From Dryobates pubescens (lineage: Eukaryota; Chordata; Aves; Piciformes; Picidae), in assembly GCF_014839835.1 (NCBI RefSeq), contig NC_071642.1, positions 9,422,955-9,486,954 of the forward strand: a stretch of DNA of 64,000 nucleotides, written 5' to 3'. Below the pieces are notes generated by a model. The model was not told the DNA's origin and searched no databases. It worked only from the letters and a program-made list of their open reading frames with translations. Of the stretch, positions 33,481 through 52,600 are shown piece by piece. The stretch's first letter is position 1. Each line of letters starts with the position of its first letter. The position numbers were made by a program, and so were the translations under genes.

Positions 33481-34345
33481 GCCGCCGGGGCCGGGGGCAG
33501 GGCTGCAGGGGGGCTCCAGCGCTGCAGGGGGGCAGGGCTGCCGGGGGGCGCCAGGGCTGCCAGGGGGCTCCAGGGCTGCCAGGGGGCTCCAGGGCTGCTG
33601 GGGGTGCCAGGGCTGCTGGGGGGGCACCAGAGCTGCTGTGGGCACCTGAGCTGGGGGGGCACCAGAGCTGCCGTGGCACCAGAGCTGCTGGGGAGGACCT
33701 GAGATGCTGTGGGCACCAGAGCTGCCATGGCACCAGAGCTGCTGTGGGCACCAGAGCTGCCGTGGCACCAGAGCTGCCGTGGCACCAGAGCTGCTCTGGC
33801 ACCAGAGCTGCTCCAGCTCCCTGCAGCACTCAGCTCCTGCCTCCTTCCCCCTCTCTGCCCCAAGGGTCCCGTCATGTCCTGAGCCCCTGCAGTGCTGCTG
33901 TCCCCCTGCCCCTCTGGCTGGGGGGGTTGAGTGCCAGCCCAGGGGGCACAAACCCCTCCAGGGAGCAAGTTGCCTCTTGCCTCCCACGCTCCCTCTGGCC
34001 CCCGAGGAGCACCCCCTGGCCCCCTTGTGCTCAGCACTGCCACAGCTCCCTTGCCCCCAGGGCTGCCTGGGGGTTGAAGTCCTGCAGCAGCCACTGGAGC
34101 AGACCCAGCAAAGCCTAGGGAGGGGCTGGGACTCCCCCCCAGCAGCCCAGATTCACTGTGAACAAGGAAGAGCCCAGCCCGGCCGTCCCCTCCTGCCCCC
34201 TGCCCTCCCTCACTCTCCCTTTACATGTAGCAGGAGCTCTGCTGGGGACCCCAGGGGCGGCCTGGCCTCCCCCCCCCCCGCAGGGGCTGCTCCCAGGGTC
34301 CCAGGGGTCCTTTGCTCCTGTGCTGTCCCCACCCCTCCTGGTGAC

Positions 34346-34351
34346 AATAAA
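34346..34351 (+). terminator. DBNL: DBNL polyadenylation signal AATAAA
   Basis: AATAAA followed by a GT/T-rich stretch, 866 bases after the DBNL stop. It gives a 3' UTR of about 0.9 kb, whose first 320 bases are a CCAGAGCTGC-type minisatellite. Confidence 0.85.
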
Positions 34352-34364
34352 AGGGCTTTTCTTT

Positions 34365-34525
34365 GGTGATGGAGGGGTGGAGATGGAGGGGCGGTGGAGG
34401 GAAGGGGGGTGGATGGAGGGAGGAAGGGCTGGAGGGGGGGTGGAGGGCTGGAGGGAGGGTGGAGGGATGGAGGGGGGATGGAGGATAGGGGTGGATGAGG
34501 ATGATGATGGATGGGTGCATTTGGT
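34365..34525. repeat. GGATGGAGG minisatellite downstream of DBNL
   Basis: G-rich short units (GGATGGAGGG, GGTGGAGGG). It starts right after the DBNL polyA signal. Confidence 0.8.
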
Positions 34526-36815
34526 TCCTTTCACCAAGGTGAAGCCACCAGTGGCCATCACCAGCTGACCAGGTCACCATGGTGCTCCTGCTCAGGCAGC
34601 ACTAATGGGGGTTAATTAGTCCCAGTGCTAATTGGTGGAGGCTAATGAGGGAGGGAGGTCGATGGCAAGGAGCTCAGAAAGGGCCTTCAGGGGTGGGTTT
34701 GGGGACACGAAGAACCTTGAGGTGCAGGACACCAAGGACATGGAACATGGAGGTGGCAGGGAGCAGGATGAGGACCTCAGGGGTGCAGGGGTCTGGGATC
34801 TGAGGACCTCTCCCACCTTGGCCAACCACTCTGAAGCGGGTGCCAGGCTCCCCCCAGTCACCTTGGCACCCATGGGTGCTGCCAGCCCCGGGGGAGATCC
34901 TGTGGCAGTAGGCAGCCATCACCCCATGAGACAGAGGTGATAGCCCCAGAAGGTGCCCTGTGCCAGGGTGCTGGGCACCCCTTCTGCCCCAAGGGCTGGC
35001 ACCATGCCCAGAGCAGTGAGGACTTGGCACCAATGCTGCATTCACTAGGGCCTGGGCACAGGATGGGGGAGATGGTGACATGGGCACAGGGGTGGCATGG
35101 GCAAGATGTGGGCATGGGCAGAATGTGGGCACAGAGTTGATGGAGCACAGAGGTGGCACAGCATGGTGTGGTCATAAGCAGGATGGTGGTGAGGGCACAG
35201 AGGTGGCACAGAGATGAGGGTGGGGAGACAGTGTTGGCACAGGGGCATGGGAGAGGATTGGGATGGCACAGGAAGGGGATGGGCAAAGGCATGGGGATGA
35301 GGATGGCACAGAAATGGAGATGGCTGAGGATAAGAACAGAGCTGGCATGGGCTTGAGGGTGGCATAGGGGTGGGAATGACATGGGCAAAGGTATGGGGAT
35401 GGCACAAATGAGGATGGCATGGAGGTGAGGATGGCAAAGGCACAGGGGTGGTGTGAGGCTGGCATGGGGATGTGAGTGATGTGGGCTGGGGATGGCACAG
35501 TCACAGGGCCAGCTGAGCAGGGTGCAGACAGCAGAGAGCTGGCACAAGCCTGGTGCTATCCTGTGCCAGGTGCTGGCCCTGTGGGCACCCTGGCAGAGAA
35601 GAACTGAAGAGGGCATCTCATGGCCCTGGGCAGGCCAGGGAGCAGGATGTGGTGAGCTCATCTGTGCCAGCCATGGGCAGCCCTTGCTGTCTGGCTCAGG
35701 TCTCTGTGCCCTGTCCCCTCTGAAACCTCATGGGTGGCACCAGGTCACCCTGGCACCACCATGGGGTCCTCTCCCCATGCTCCTCATCAGCTGCAGGTCT
35801 CCCCTGGGCCCACTGCAGCCATGGTGGTGTCCCCAGGCCATGTCCAACCCTCAAGCCACCCTGGTGTCCCTCTGGGCACCACTCAGCTGGGTGCCACCAG
35901 GGCATCCTTTGGCCACCAGGTCCTCCCCAGGGCTGCCCTCCAGCAGGTGGCTCTGGCCCCACACCAGGCAGAGTGTCTGGGGACAGTGGAGCTGAAGCCT
36001 CCAACCCACCCTGCCCAGGCTGAGGTTGAAGCAGTGGCTGGGGCTGAGGTGTTCCAGGGGGGCAATGGGTGCCCAGCAGAGGGCACCCAGATGGCTCAGG
36101 GGCTGTCCCAGCAGGGGGGTGGGCACCCAGCTGGACAGACAGACAGCTAGGGACAGAAGGAAACCCCAAATGATGGATGGACACCCCAGGAGGCAGACAG
36201 AAGGACAGACCCCAGCCCTCTGGATGGACAGCTGGAAGTTCAAATGCCCAACCCCACAGAGTGCTGAGGGACAGACAGCCAGGGACAGCCCAACGGACAG
36301 CCAGCCAGGGACACCCCCTGGATGGATGGACCAACAGCCACAGCTGGAGGGACAGCTGGTCCAGTGAAGAGGGACAGCCCAAGGAGCTGAGGGACCCCCA
36401 GGAGGAGAGAGGGACCCCCAGGACACATCATCCTGTGTCCCATACCGGGAGAGGAGGCTCTGGGAGGCAGGGGGAGAGGGTCAGGGGTGACAGAGCCACC
36501 TCCAGCCCCGACCCACCTGGCCCAGGTCCAGGGTGCAGCAGGCACCAAGGGCTGCAGCTGGCCCAGGCCAGGTCCTTCCAACCCAACAGGGATGATGAGC
36601 ACCCAAGAAGGGTGCTGAGCACCCAGAGGTGATGCTGAGCAGATGCTAGAGGTGTTGAGCATCTAGCAAGGACCCCCAGCAACCAGCAGGGAGGCTGAGC
36701 ACCCAGTGGAGGTGCTGAGGGCTCCCTAAGGTGCACAGCACCATCAAGGATGATGAGCACCCAGAGGTGCCCAGCACCCACCAGGGAGCCTGAGCAGCTG
36801 CTGGGGATGTCACAG
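34525..36815. other. DBNL-AEBP1 spacer, low-complexity, no gene seen
   Basis: Contains weak tandem arrays: GGCACAGGGGTGGCATGGGC type (about 35040-35500), a GGACAGACAGCC type (36140-36400) and a GAGCACCCAGAGGTG type (36590-36790). No exon of PGAM2 or POLM, the human neighbours here, was recognised. Confidence 0.5.
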
Positions 36816-39800
36816 GACCACAGAAACTCTCAGGGTGGAAGAGACCCTCAGGGTCACCAAGTCCAGCCCAGAACCCTGCTCTGCAAGGGTCACCCCCAAA
36901 CCAGATCCCCAAGCACCACATCCAAACCACCTTAAACACAGCCAGGCCTGGGGACTCCACCAGCTCCCTGGGCAGCCTGTGCCCATCCCTGACCACTCTT
37001 TTCCTTACTGTCCAGTCCAAAGCTTCCCAGTGGCAGCTTGAGGCCATTCCCTCTTGTTCTGTCACTAATGACCTGAGCAGAGCCCAGCACCAACCTCTCC
37101 ACAGCCTCCTCTCAGGTAGTTGTGGACAGCCATGAGGTCTGCCCTCAGCCTCCTCTGTTTCACTCTAACCATCCCCAGCTCCTTCAGTCTCTCCTCATCA
37201 GATTTCTTCTCCAGGCCCTTCCCAGCTTCCTTGCCCTGCCCTGGCTCCAGCACCTCCACATCTCTCTTGGACTGAGCTGCCCACAACTGGGCACAGCACT
37301 CCAGAGCTGAGTGCCAGGGGCCAATGCCCTCCCTGCTGCTGCTGGGCACAGCATTGCTGATCCCAGCCAGGAGGCCTTTGGCTTTCTTGGCCCCCTGGGC
37401 ACTGCTGGATCCCATTCAGCTGCTTGTCCATCAGCACCCCCAGGTCCCTTCCTGCCAGCAGCTTCCAGCCACACTGCCCCAGGCCTGCAGCACTGCTTGG
37501 GGTGGCTGTGCCCCAGGTGCTGGCCCTGGCACTTGGCCTGGTTGAAGCTCCTCCTGTCAACGTTGGCCATGGATCCAACCTACCCAAGCCCCTCTGCAGA
37601 GCCTCCCTCTCCTGTGCAGATCAAGACTGACACCCAGCCTGGTGTCAGCTGTGAGCTTACTGCTGGCACTCTGTGCCTTCATCAAGGTCATCACTCAAGA
37701 TGTGAAACAGAAGTGGTCCCAACACAGAGCCCTGAGGAGCACCACTTGTGCCTCCAGCTGGATTTAGCTCCACTGACCACCACTCTCTGGGCCCTCTGTA
37801 TCCAGCAGAGCATTGCTCAGCCAAGCCAGCAGCAGCCTCTTTGGCCACAGAATTCTGGGGGAGCGGTGCCCAAGGCTTTTCCAAAGTCCAGGGACAGCAT
37901 CCACAGCCTTTCCCTCATCCAGCAGTTGGCCAACCTGGCAGAGGAGATCAGGTCGGGCAGGCTGGAGCTGCCCTTCATAACCCCATGCTGACTGGGCCTG
38001 ATCCCCTGCTTGTTCTCTCTGTGGTGCATAATGGCACTTGAGGTGCCCTGCTCCATGCCCTGCCCTGGCACCAAGCTCACAGTGCCAGCTCTGCAGGTTC
38101 CTGGGTCCTCCTTTCTTCCTTCTCTGGAGCTGGGAGTTACATTTGCTCCCCTCCAGTGCACTGGCAGCTCCCCAGGGAGCCAGGACTCCAGGGAAGTAAT
38201 GGAAAGTGGCTTGGCCAGCAGTCTGCCAACTCCCTCAGCACCCTTGGGTGCATCCCATCCAGCCCTGCTGACCTCTGTGTGTCTAAGTGGTGTAGCAGTC
38301 ACTGACCACTGCCTCACTGACTGCGGGGACCTCACTCTGATTCCCCTCCCTGCCTCCTGCTTCAGGAGGCATTGCTGGGTCCAGAGCTAAAGGCTGAGGC
38401 AAAGCAGGCACTGAGCACCTCAGCCTTCTCCTTGGTCACTGCTCCCTCTGCATCCAACCAGGAATGGAGATTCCCCCCAGGCCTCCTTTTGCTGCTGATG
38501 AATTGATGGAAACATTCTTTATTCTCCTCAGTGGCTGTAGCCAAGCTGAGCTCCAGCTGTGCTTTGCCTCTCCTGATTTTCTCCCTGCATAGCTTCACTA
38601 CATCTTTGCAGCCCTCCTGAGAGCCCTGTCCCCTCTCCCAAAGGCCACACACTCTGCTTTTGCCTGGAGCTGCAGCCCGAGCTCCCTGCTCAGCCAGGTC
38701 AGACTTGTTTGTCAGCACACAGCTCCTGAGCTTCGAGACTTCCCTCCTGGACTGTCTGCAGCCCTCCTGGGCTGCTGTATCCTTCAGGGTGGCCTCCCAG
38801 GGGACTCTGGCACTCAGCCCCCTGAACAGGCCAAGGTTTGCCCTCTGGAAGCCCAAGGTGGCAGTTTTACCAATCCCTCTCCTTGGTTCCCCAGGGATAG
38901 AGAACTCAGCCAGCTCCTGAGCCTGCCCTGGGCAGTCTCCAACCTTTACTTCCCCCCAAGGTTTCCCCTGTTCACGAGAAGCAGGTCCAGGAGGGCACCT
39001 GCCCTGGGTGGGTTCCTCAGCAGCTGTGTCAGGAGGTTATCCTCCACACCCCCCAAGCACCTCCAGGAGTGTTCTTCCCCTGCTGTGTTGGATTCCCAGC
39101 AGACACCTGGGAAGCTGCAGTCCCCCAGGAGCTCAAGGGGCAGCGACTCTGAGACCTCTCTCAACTGCCTGTGAAACCTTCCCTCTCCCTCTTCACCCTG
39201 GCTGGGTGGTCTGGCACAGATTCCCAGGGCCGGCTCTGCCCCTGTCCCCCTTTAAACCCAGTTTAAAGCCTTCTCCCGGAGCTCAGCAGCTCCTGTGCTG
39301 GGATTGCTGTCCCCTGCTGGGACAGATGGACTCCGTCTGTCGCGGCAGCCCTGGTGCCAAGAAAACCTCCCCACGGCCAAAGCTCTGTCGGTGGCACCAA
39401 GCTCCGAGCCATGTGCTCAGGGATTCTCCTTCCATACCTCTTCCTGTCACCAGAGGGGTCCAGGAGAGCACCACCTGTGCTCCCGAGCCCGCAGGTCACC
39501 TCCCCAGAGCCCTGCAGCCTATTCTCATTGCTTTGGGAGCCTCCTCCCTCCCAACCTGCAGAGCCAGCAGTGGGCAATAGTCCGAAGGCTGCGCTGCGCT
39601 GGGGAGGCTCTTAGCAATGTCCTAACCTGTGCCCCAGGCAGGCAGCAGCCCTCCCTGTGGGCTGGATCAGGCCTGCAGACTCAGCTGCCCTGAGGGGGGA
39701 TCCTCTGCTGCTGGCTTTCCTCCCTGCCTGCACTGCTCCCGAGCCGTGGGACAGGCTGACAGCCCCCGGGGAGCTGCTGCAGGGACATTCACCTCCATCC

Positions 39801-39820
39801 TCCTCCAGCCAGCAGCCCCA
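36815..39820 (-). mobile_element. CR1 LINE, longest copy of the window (about 3 kb), with ORF1 tail, EN, RT and 3' region
   Basis: Read on the minus strand from 39820 downward: remnants of the avian CR1 ORF1 esterase-like domain (decayed GDSLLRGTE-type motif, PSDYCPLLALQVG, DGVHLSQQGTAIPAQEL); the endonuclease C-terminal part (LELLGDCSFPGVCWESNTAG, DNLLTQLLRNPPRAGALLDL); the linker NKECFHQFISSKRRPGGN; and RT ([55 protein letters not shown]). It ends with the C-terminal tail and 3' UTR. The RT FADDTKL motif has decayed to something like LTADTRL. Many stops and frameshifts, no terminal octamer repeats; it is dead and older than the other copies. The 5' end of ORF1 is missing. Confidence 0.85.
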
Positions 39821-40426
39821 CAGCTGCTGGGTGTGGGCAGCTGCCCGGCACCCAGAGGGGGTCCCACATGCCCAGGGGGTGGTGAGGGTGCTGAGAGCTC
39901 GGGTGGGTGCTGAAACCTCCCACCCCTGCCTGGAACCCCAATTTGCCAGGACCTCCCCCCCAACTGCTGGGGCTATCCCAACCTCCTGTCCCACTGCTCT
40001 TCTGGATGCCCTCCCCCCTCTCCCCCCCCTGCTGGGACCCCCCGACCTTGCTGGGACATCCACCCTCATGGGCTACCCCCTCCACCTGGACTTCCCCCCA
40101 GACCCCTACCCTACTGTGACCCCCACCTCCTTAGGGGTCCCTCTGCCCTCTGGGACACCCCCACACACACACTCCTCGGACCCTCTGCCCCCCCCTGAGC
40201 CCAGTACCTTACTGGACCACATCCCACCCTGGACTGGGTCTGCTGGGACCATCTCAGCCTCCAGGCACTGGGACCCAGCACGGCCCAGGGGGCCGGGGGC
40301 AGCCCCTAGGGTGGGGTTCCCACCCCTCTGCACTGCCAGGTGCTGGGGCAGGCCTGGGGGTGCTTGGGGGAGACTGCACGGGGGGCAGGGGGAGTATGCT
40401 GGGGTCTGGGCTGAGGGGCTGTGCCG

Positions 40427-40490
40427 GGCGGGGGGGAACTGTGCCGGGCGGGGGGGAACTGTGCCGGGCGGGGGGGAACTGTGCCGGGGA
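40427..40490. repeat. 20-bp G-rich tandem repeat, about 3 copies
   Basis: GTGCCGGGCGGGGGGGAACT repeated three times and a bit. It lies in the GC-rich stretch before AEBP1; 39820-40427 holds only C-rich low-complexity sequence. Confidence 0.85.
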
Positions 40491-40559
40491 AGCCTTCCCG
40501 GGCCGGGAAGCGGAGCTGGAACCGGGAGGGAGTGGGGGCTCTCCTAGGGGGCTGCACGG

Positions 40560-40930
40560 ATTGGGGGGGGGCGGAGCTGCAGTGAGCAAAGGCTCACTGG
40601 GAGGCACAAGGCTTTGCTGGGGGCACAAGGAGGGTGCCCCACGCCCACCCCCCCCACCCCCCCCCGACTTCTTCCTCCCAGCCGCAGCATTGCTGGGAGG
40701 TGATTCACAGCCGGGGGGGGGCACGCCTGTGACGAGCGCGGGCGGCCTCAGCCCCCCCGCCACGTGTCCGGCCGAGCCCGGGGAGCCTGCGGGGCCGGGG
40801 GCCGCGGGGGGCACCCTCCAGAACTGCCCCACGCAGAACTTCAGAGCACTGGGAACTGGGGGGGGCGGGGGGGGGGGGGGGACGGGGAAGGGGACGGGGG
40901 AGGGGGTGGCCCGCACCGGGTCCTGAGCCC
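40560..40930. promoter_or_regulatory. GC-rich segment upstream of AEBP1, possible regulatory region
   Basis: CpG-rich, with an E-box CACGTG near 40760 and a GTGACG element nearby, ending in a run of more than 15 G. The AEBP1 start codon lies 1 kb further on, beyond a minisatellite, so a role is only a guess. Confidence 0.3.
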
Positions 40931-40979
40931 CCTCCCCAGCAGCAGCAATGTGGGGGGAAGAGATCACATGTATGGACTG

Positions 40980-41770
40980 CATGTGCTGCAGCCTGCGTGC
41001 AGTGTCCCCTGTGCAGTGCATGTGGGGGGGTGGTTCCTGCGTGCTGTGCATCCAGTGCCATGTGAGCACTGTGAGGTGGCAGTGCCAGGCCACTGTGTGC
41101 AGTGTGTGTCTGTACCAGGCTGTGGTGAGTGTGCACAGGCTCTCTGTGCCCTCCAGGCCAGGGGCTAATGCAGTGCCAGTGCTGTTCCCCATCCAGCACT
41201 GATCCCTACACAGGGCCATTGTGGTGCTGGTCTTTGTGCAGTGCTGGTGCCCATGCTGTGCCAGTGCTAGTGCAGTGCTGCTCCCTGTGCAGTGTGAGTC
41301 TCTTGCAATCCACATACCACACAGTGCCAGTGCAGCACCAGTCCTCAACCAGTGTGGGGCCCTGTACAGCGTTAGTGCCCATACAGCGTGGGTCCCAAGC
41401 AGTGCCAGTGCAGTGACGGCTCTATGCAGTGCTGATCCTTTGCAGTGGCAGTGCCAGTGCAGTGCCAGTGCACTCCTGGTGCCACCTTGGTTCAGTACAG
41501 TGCCAGTGCTGGTGCAGTGGTGCCATGGTTCCCGATTCTGTGCAGTGTCAGAGGCAGTGCCCACGCAGTGCTGAACCTATCTCTGTGCCAGTGAGCAGTG
41601 GCAGTCCCCATGCAGTCCTGTGCAGTGCCAGTCCCAGTCCCATGCAGTGCCAGTGCCAATTCCGTACAGCACCATCCTGGGTGCAGTGGCAGCCTCTGTG
41701 CACTCCTGTCCGGTGCCAGTCCGGGTGCACTGCCAGCCCCTATTGCCAGTCCCCATGCAGCGCCGTGCAG
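40980..41770. repeat. CAGTGCCAGTG minisatellite upstream of AEBP1
   Basis: About 800 bases of imperfect units containing CAGTGCCAGTGCAGTG. It ends about 150 bases before the AEBP1 ATG. Confidence 0.85.
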
Positions 41771-41924
41771 TGCCAGACCCGTGCCGCGCCGGTCCCGGTG
41801 ACGGTCCCACTCCGCGCCGCCGCCGCTCGGTGCCGCCCCCGCCCCCTGCATCCGCCCCCCGCGCTCCCGCCTGGGCTCTCCGGGACTCTGCGGGGCCGTT
41901 CGAGGCCGCAGAGCGGACGCGGCG

Positions 41925-49235
<7,311 letters not shown>

Positions 49236-49584
49236 GACGTGCTCAGCACCACCAGCTGGGTGGGCACAGCCCCTTTGGCCTCACCTGCCGACAGGCCCTG
49301 GCACACCTCCTGGAGCACCCGGCCCTGGGTGGGCTTCAGCCCCTCCCAGCCGTGCCCTGCCAGTGCTGGCCCCGAGGGCTGGCTGGCTGCAGAGTGTCAC
49401 CCTTCCAGGGCAGGAAAGGACACACTGCCCTGCCCCTTGGCCTGGAAACGGAGGGGGGCAAAGCAGGACCCGGCCCTCACCCCACAGGCAAGGAGCAGCA
49501 GGGGTGGTGCCACTCTCCAGGGCAGGCCCCAGGCGGAGGCTGGCATGATCCCTCTGTGCCCTCCACACAGGTTTTTGTTACACA

Positions 49585-49590
49585 AATAAA
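49585..49590 (+). terminator. AEBP1: AEBP1 polyadenylation signal AATAAA
   Basis: AATAAA 350 bases after the AEBP1 stop, preceded by an A/T-rich patch unusual for this window. It lies 96 bases from the POLD2 stop codon on the other strand. Confidence 0.85.
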
Positions 49591-49594
49591 TCGT

Positions 49595-49600
49595 TATATT
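49595..49600 (-). terminator. POLD2: Possible POLD2 polyadenylation signal (AATATA variant)
   Basis: On the minus strand AATATA occurs 86 bases after the POLD2 stop. It is a known weak variant hexamer. No AATAAA was noticed on the minus strand nearby; the signal could instead lie within AEBP1's 3' UTR. Confidence 0.35.
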
Positions 49601-49685
49601 GGTACCAGCAGCTCCATGGCAGCACTCTTGGGGGGCACCCTCTGGGGTGCCAGGGCGTTGTCAAGTCCGTGCCCTGCCCGCTCAG

Positions 49686-52600
49686 TCAGTGCCCAAGCTC
49701 CATGTCCCCAGTGTCCTCCTCGGCCCCGAAGCCAGAGAAGCTGATGGGCTGGCAGCTGAGGTCACGCAGGTTGACGAGGCAGGCAGTCTGCGTGGCACTG
49801 AAGGCTGGCACTGTCACCAGCAGCACCTTCTGCCCGTCCTCCCCTGCAACGACAAGGTGGGCATCAGGCACAGAAGGCCCCAGGGGGCATCCCTGGGCCC
49901 GGGTGGGGTGCTGAGCGTCTCACCTTCCAGCAGCTTGGACTGGAAGCTGGGAGCGTTGCCGCAGAAGTAGACATGGGGGCAGTGGGTGAGGATGAAGGGG
50001 TCGGACTGGTAGAAGGGGTAGCAGCCTGGGGGGACATGGAAATGAGCAGAGGAACTGCACCCAGCCCACCTGGGGGGGGTCCAACACCCCCCCAGCCTTG
50101 GCAGCCCCCCAGCCCTCACCCTACCCAGGGTATCTGGGGCTGTGGGGCAGATGTGTCCTGCCAGCAGCGTCCACTCCAGGATCTCCAGGTAGTCCTCCAT
50201 GCTACTGTACTTGAAGATGTCGCTGACGTTCTGGCCTGAGGTCCCCAAAAACCTAGGAAGGAGAGGGGTGGAGGCTTTACCTGCTGTGCTCCCATGCCAG
50301 CAGCAGATGGCAAAGAGCTGGTGCCACAGCAGGCTGCCATCCAATGCTTTAGGTTGGAAGAGACCTTCCAAGGTCATCCCTGCAGCCAGCAACCAGAGCA
50401 GGTTGCTCAGAGCCCCAAACTACCTGACCTGGGATGGTACCAGCCATGGGGCAGCTCCCACCTCTCTGGGCACTCTGGGCCAGGCTCTCACCACCCTCAG
50501 TGTCACCACCCTCTCTCTTCTCTCCAGTCTCAGTCTCTCTTACTGAGACCAAACCATCCCCCCTCGGCCTGTCCCAACAGGCCCTGCTCTGAACTCTGTC
50601 CCCAGCTTTCCATTCAGCCCTCAAAGCACTGCAAGGCCACCAGAAGGTCTCCTGGAGCCTTCTCCAGGTTGGCCAACCCCAACCCTCTCAGTCTGGCCTC
50701 AGCAGAGAGCTTCCAGCCCTTGGATGATGTCTGTGTCCCATGCCCAGGCTCAGCTCTTCCTGTCCCCTCCAGCTGGGCACAAACCCTGCAGCTCTCCAGC
50801 CCTGAAGCTCTGAAGTCTGTCCCCAGGTTTCTCCTCAGCCTCTCTCTTACCTGACCCCCTCCACGGTGGCCTGGTAGGGGTTGGTGACCAGCTGCAGCGT
50901 AGAGTAGGCACGGGAGAGGGGCAGCATGCAGTGGTGCAGGGGCTGCTGCGGCAGGGTGTAGTTGGTGGGGTCAAATTCTCCGGGCATCACGTCCACGGGC
51001 ACCGAGCTCTGCGGGCACAGCAGGCCTTACCGGGAGGCCAGACCACTGCCAGGGGGGCTCAGAGCAAAGCCCCAGCAGGCTCTGCCTGCTTCCCCAGTCT
51101 AGCTCCCACCACTCCTCTGTAGGAAGCCCCAGGTGGCTTCACCACAGATGCCAGGACAGGGCTCCGAAGCGGGCACTGCACTGCCTCCCCTCCTCCCTGC
51201 ACTCCTGCCTGGCACCGGCTGCAGCGCTGCCGGAGGCTGGGGCTGGCCTAGAGCACTTTGCCAGCCCAGACGCCCCAGCTGCTGGCACCTCCCCCAGAAG
51301 GTACTACCCAAAGCTCTGGCCAACTCCATCCTGCTCCAAACACTCACACAAAGCTGCAGCAGGATCTCATCCAGCATCTTCACAGCCTCCACGCTCGCTG
51401 CCTGCGTCTTCTTGGTCAGGTACTTGGCCTGAGCCAGCGAACAGATGGTGAAAGAACAACTCTATGCCAGCCCCAGCCCCAGCCCAGCCCCTCCACGCCT
51501 GCCCCAGCCCCAGCCCAGCCCCTCCAGGCCCGCCCCAGCCCCTCCACGCCCCAGCCCCAGCCCCTCCACGCCCCAGCCCCAGCCCCTCCATGCCCCAGCC
51601 CCAGCCCCTCCAGTCCAGCCCCAGTCCCTCCCCGCCCACCCCAGCCCCTGCCCAGCCCCTCCACGCCTGCCCCAGCCCCTCCACGCCCCAGCCCCTCCAG
51701 GCCCACCCCCCTGGGACTCCCCGTGCCAGGCTGGGGCTGCAGCCCCCTGCCCCCTACCTTGTTGAGGGTGTCCCTGCTCTGGGTGTTTTGGCTCAGCAGG
51801 TTCCCTGCCAGGATGACGCGGGAGATGCGAGCAGCACAGCTCTGCTGGCCCTCGGCACCCAGCTGCCCGGTGACCACATCCACCAGCAGCTGGGTGCCCA
51901 GCAGGGACTCCCCACTCCCACTGCCCAGCCCCAGTCCTGACACCAGCAGCACAAACCTGGGGGAAGAGGTTGGGGCAGCACTGGCATCACCAAGGGCAAC
52001 AGGATGGGGTTCAAGGGCTGGGGCCTGCCTTTGGATCACAGCAACCCCAGGAAGGCTCCAGGCTGGGGGCAGAGCGGCTGCTAAGTGCCCAGCAGGAAAG
52101 GCCCTGGGGGTGCTGGGTGCCAGCAGCTGGAGAGGAGCCAGGGAGTGCCCAGCTGGGCAAGGAGGGCAGCAGCAGCCTGGCCTGGAGCAGCAGTGCTGTG
52201 GGCAGCAGGAGCAGGGCAGGGACTGTGCCCCTGGGCTGGGCACTGGGGAGGCCACAGCTGGGATCCTGGGCTCAGGGTTGGGCTCTGACTGCCAGAAGGA
52301 CTTGGAGGGCTGGAGCAGGGTCAGAGAAGGGCAACAGAGCTGGGGAAGGGTCTGGAGAACAAGGCTGGGGAGGAGCAGCTGAGGGAGCTGGGGGGGTGGA
52401 GGCTGGAGCAGAGGAGGCTGAGGGAGAGCTCATTGCTCTCTGCAGCTCCTGAGAGGAGGCTGGAGCCAGGTGGGGGTTGGGCTCTGCTCCCTAGGAACAA
52501 GTGATGGGAGGAGAGGAAATGGCCTCAGGCTTTGTCAGAGGAGATTTAGGTTGGACAATTTCTTCCTGGAAAGGTTTGTCCAGGCCTGTCCCAGGCTGGC

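Noticed and set aside
31588-33987. Minus-strand open frame of about 800 codons across DBNL intron 13
   Set aside because: It is the antisense of the 54-60 bp minisatellite plus a CR1; the protein is a repetitive Pro/Ala string, and DBNL exons lie on the other strand.
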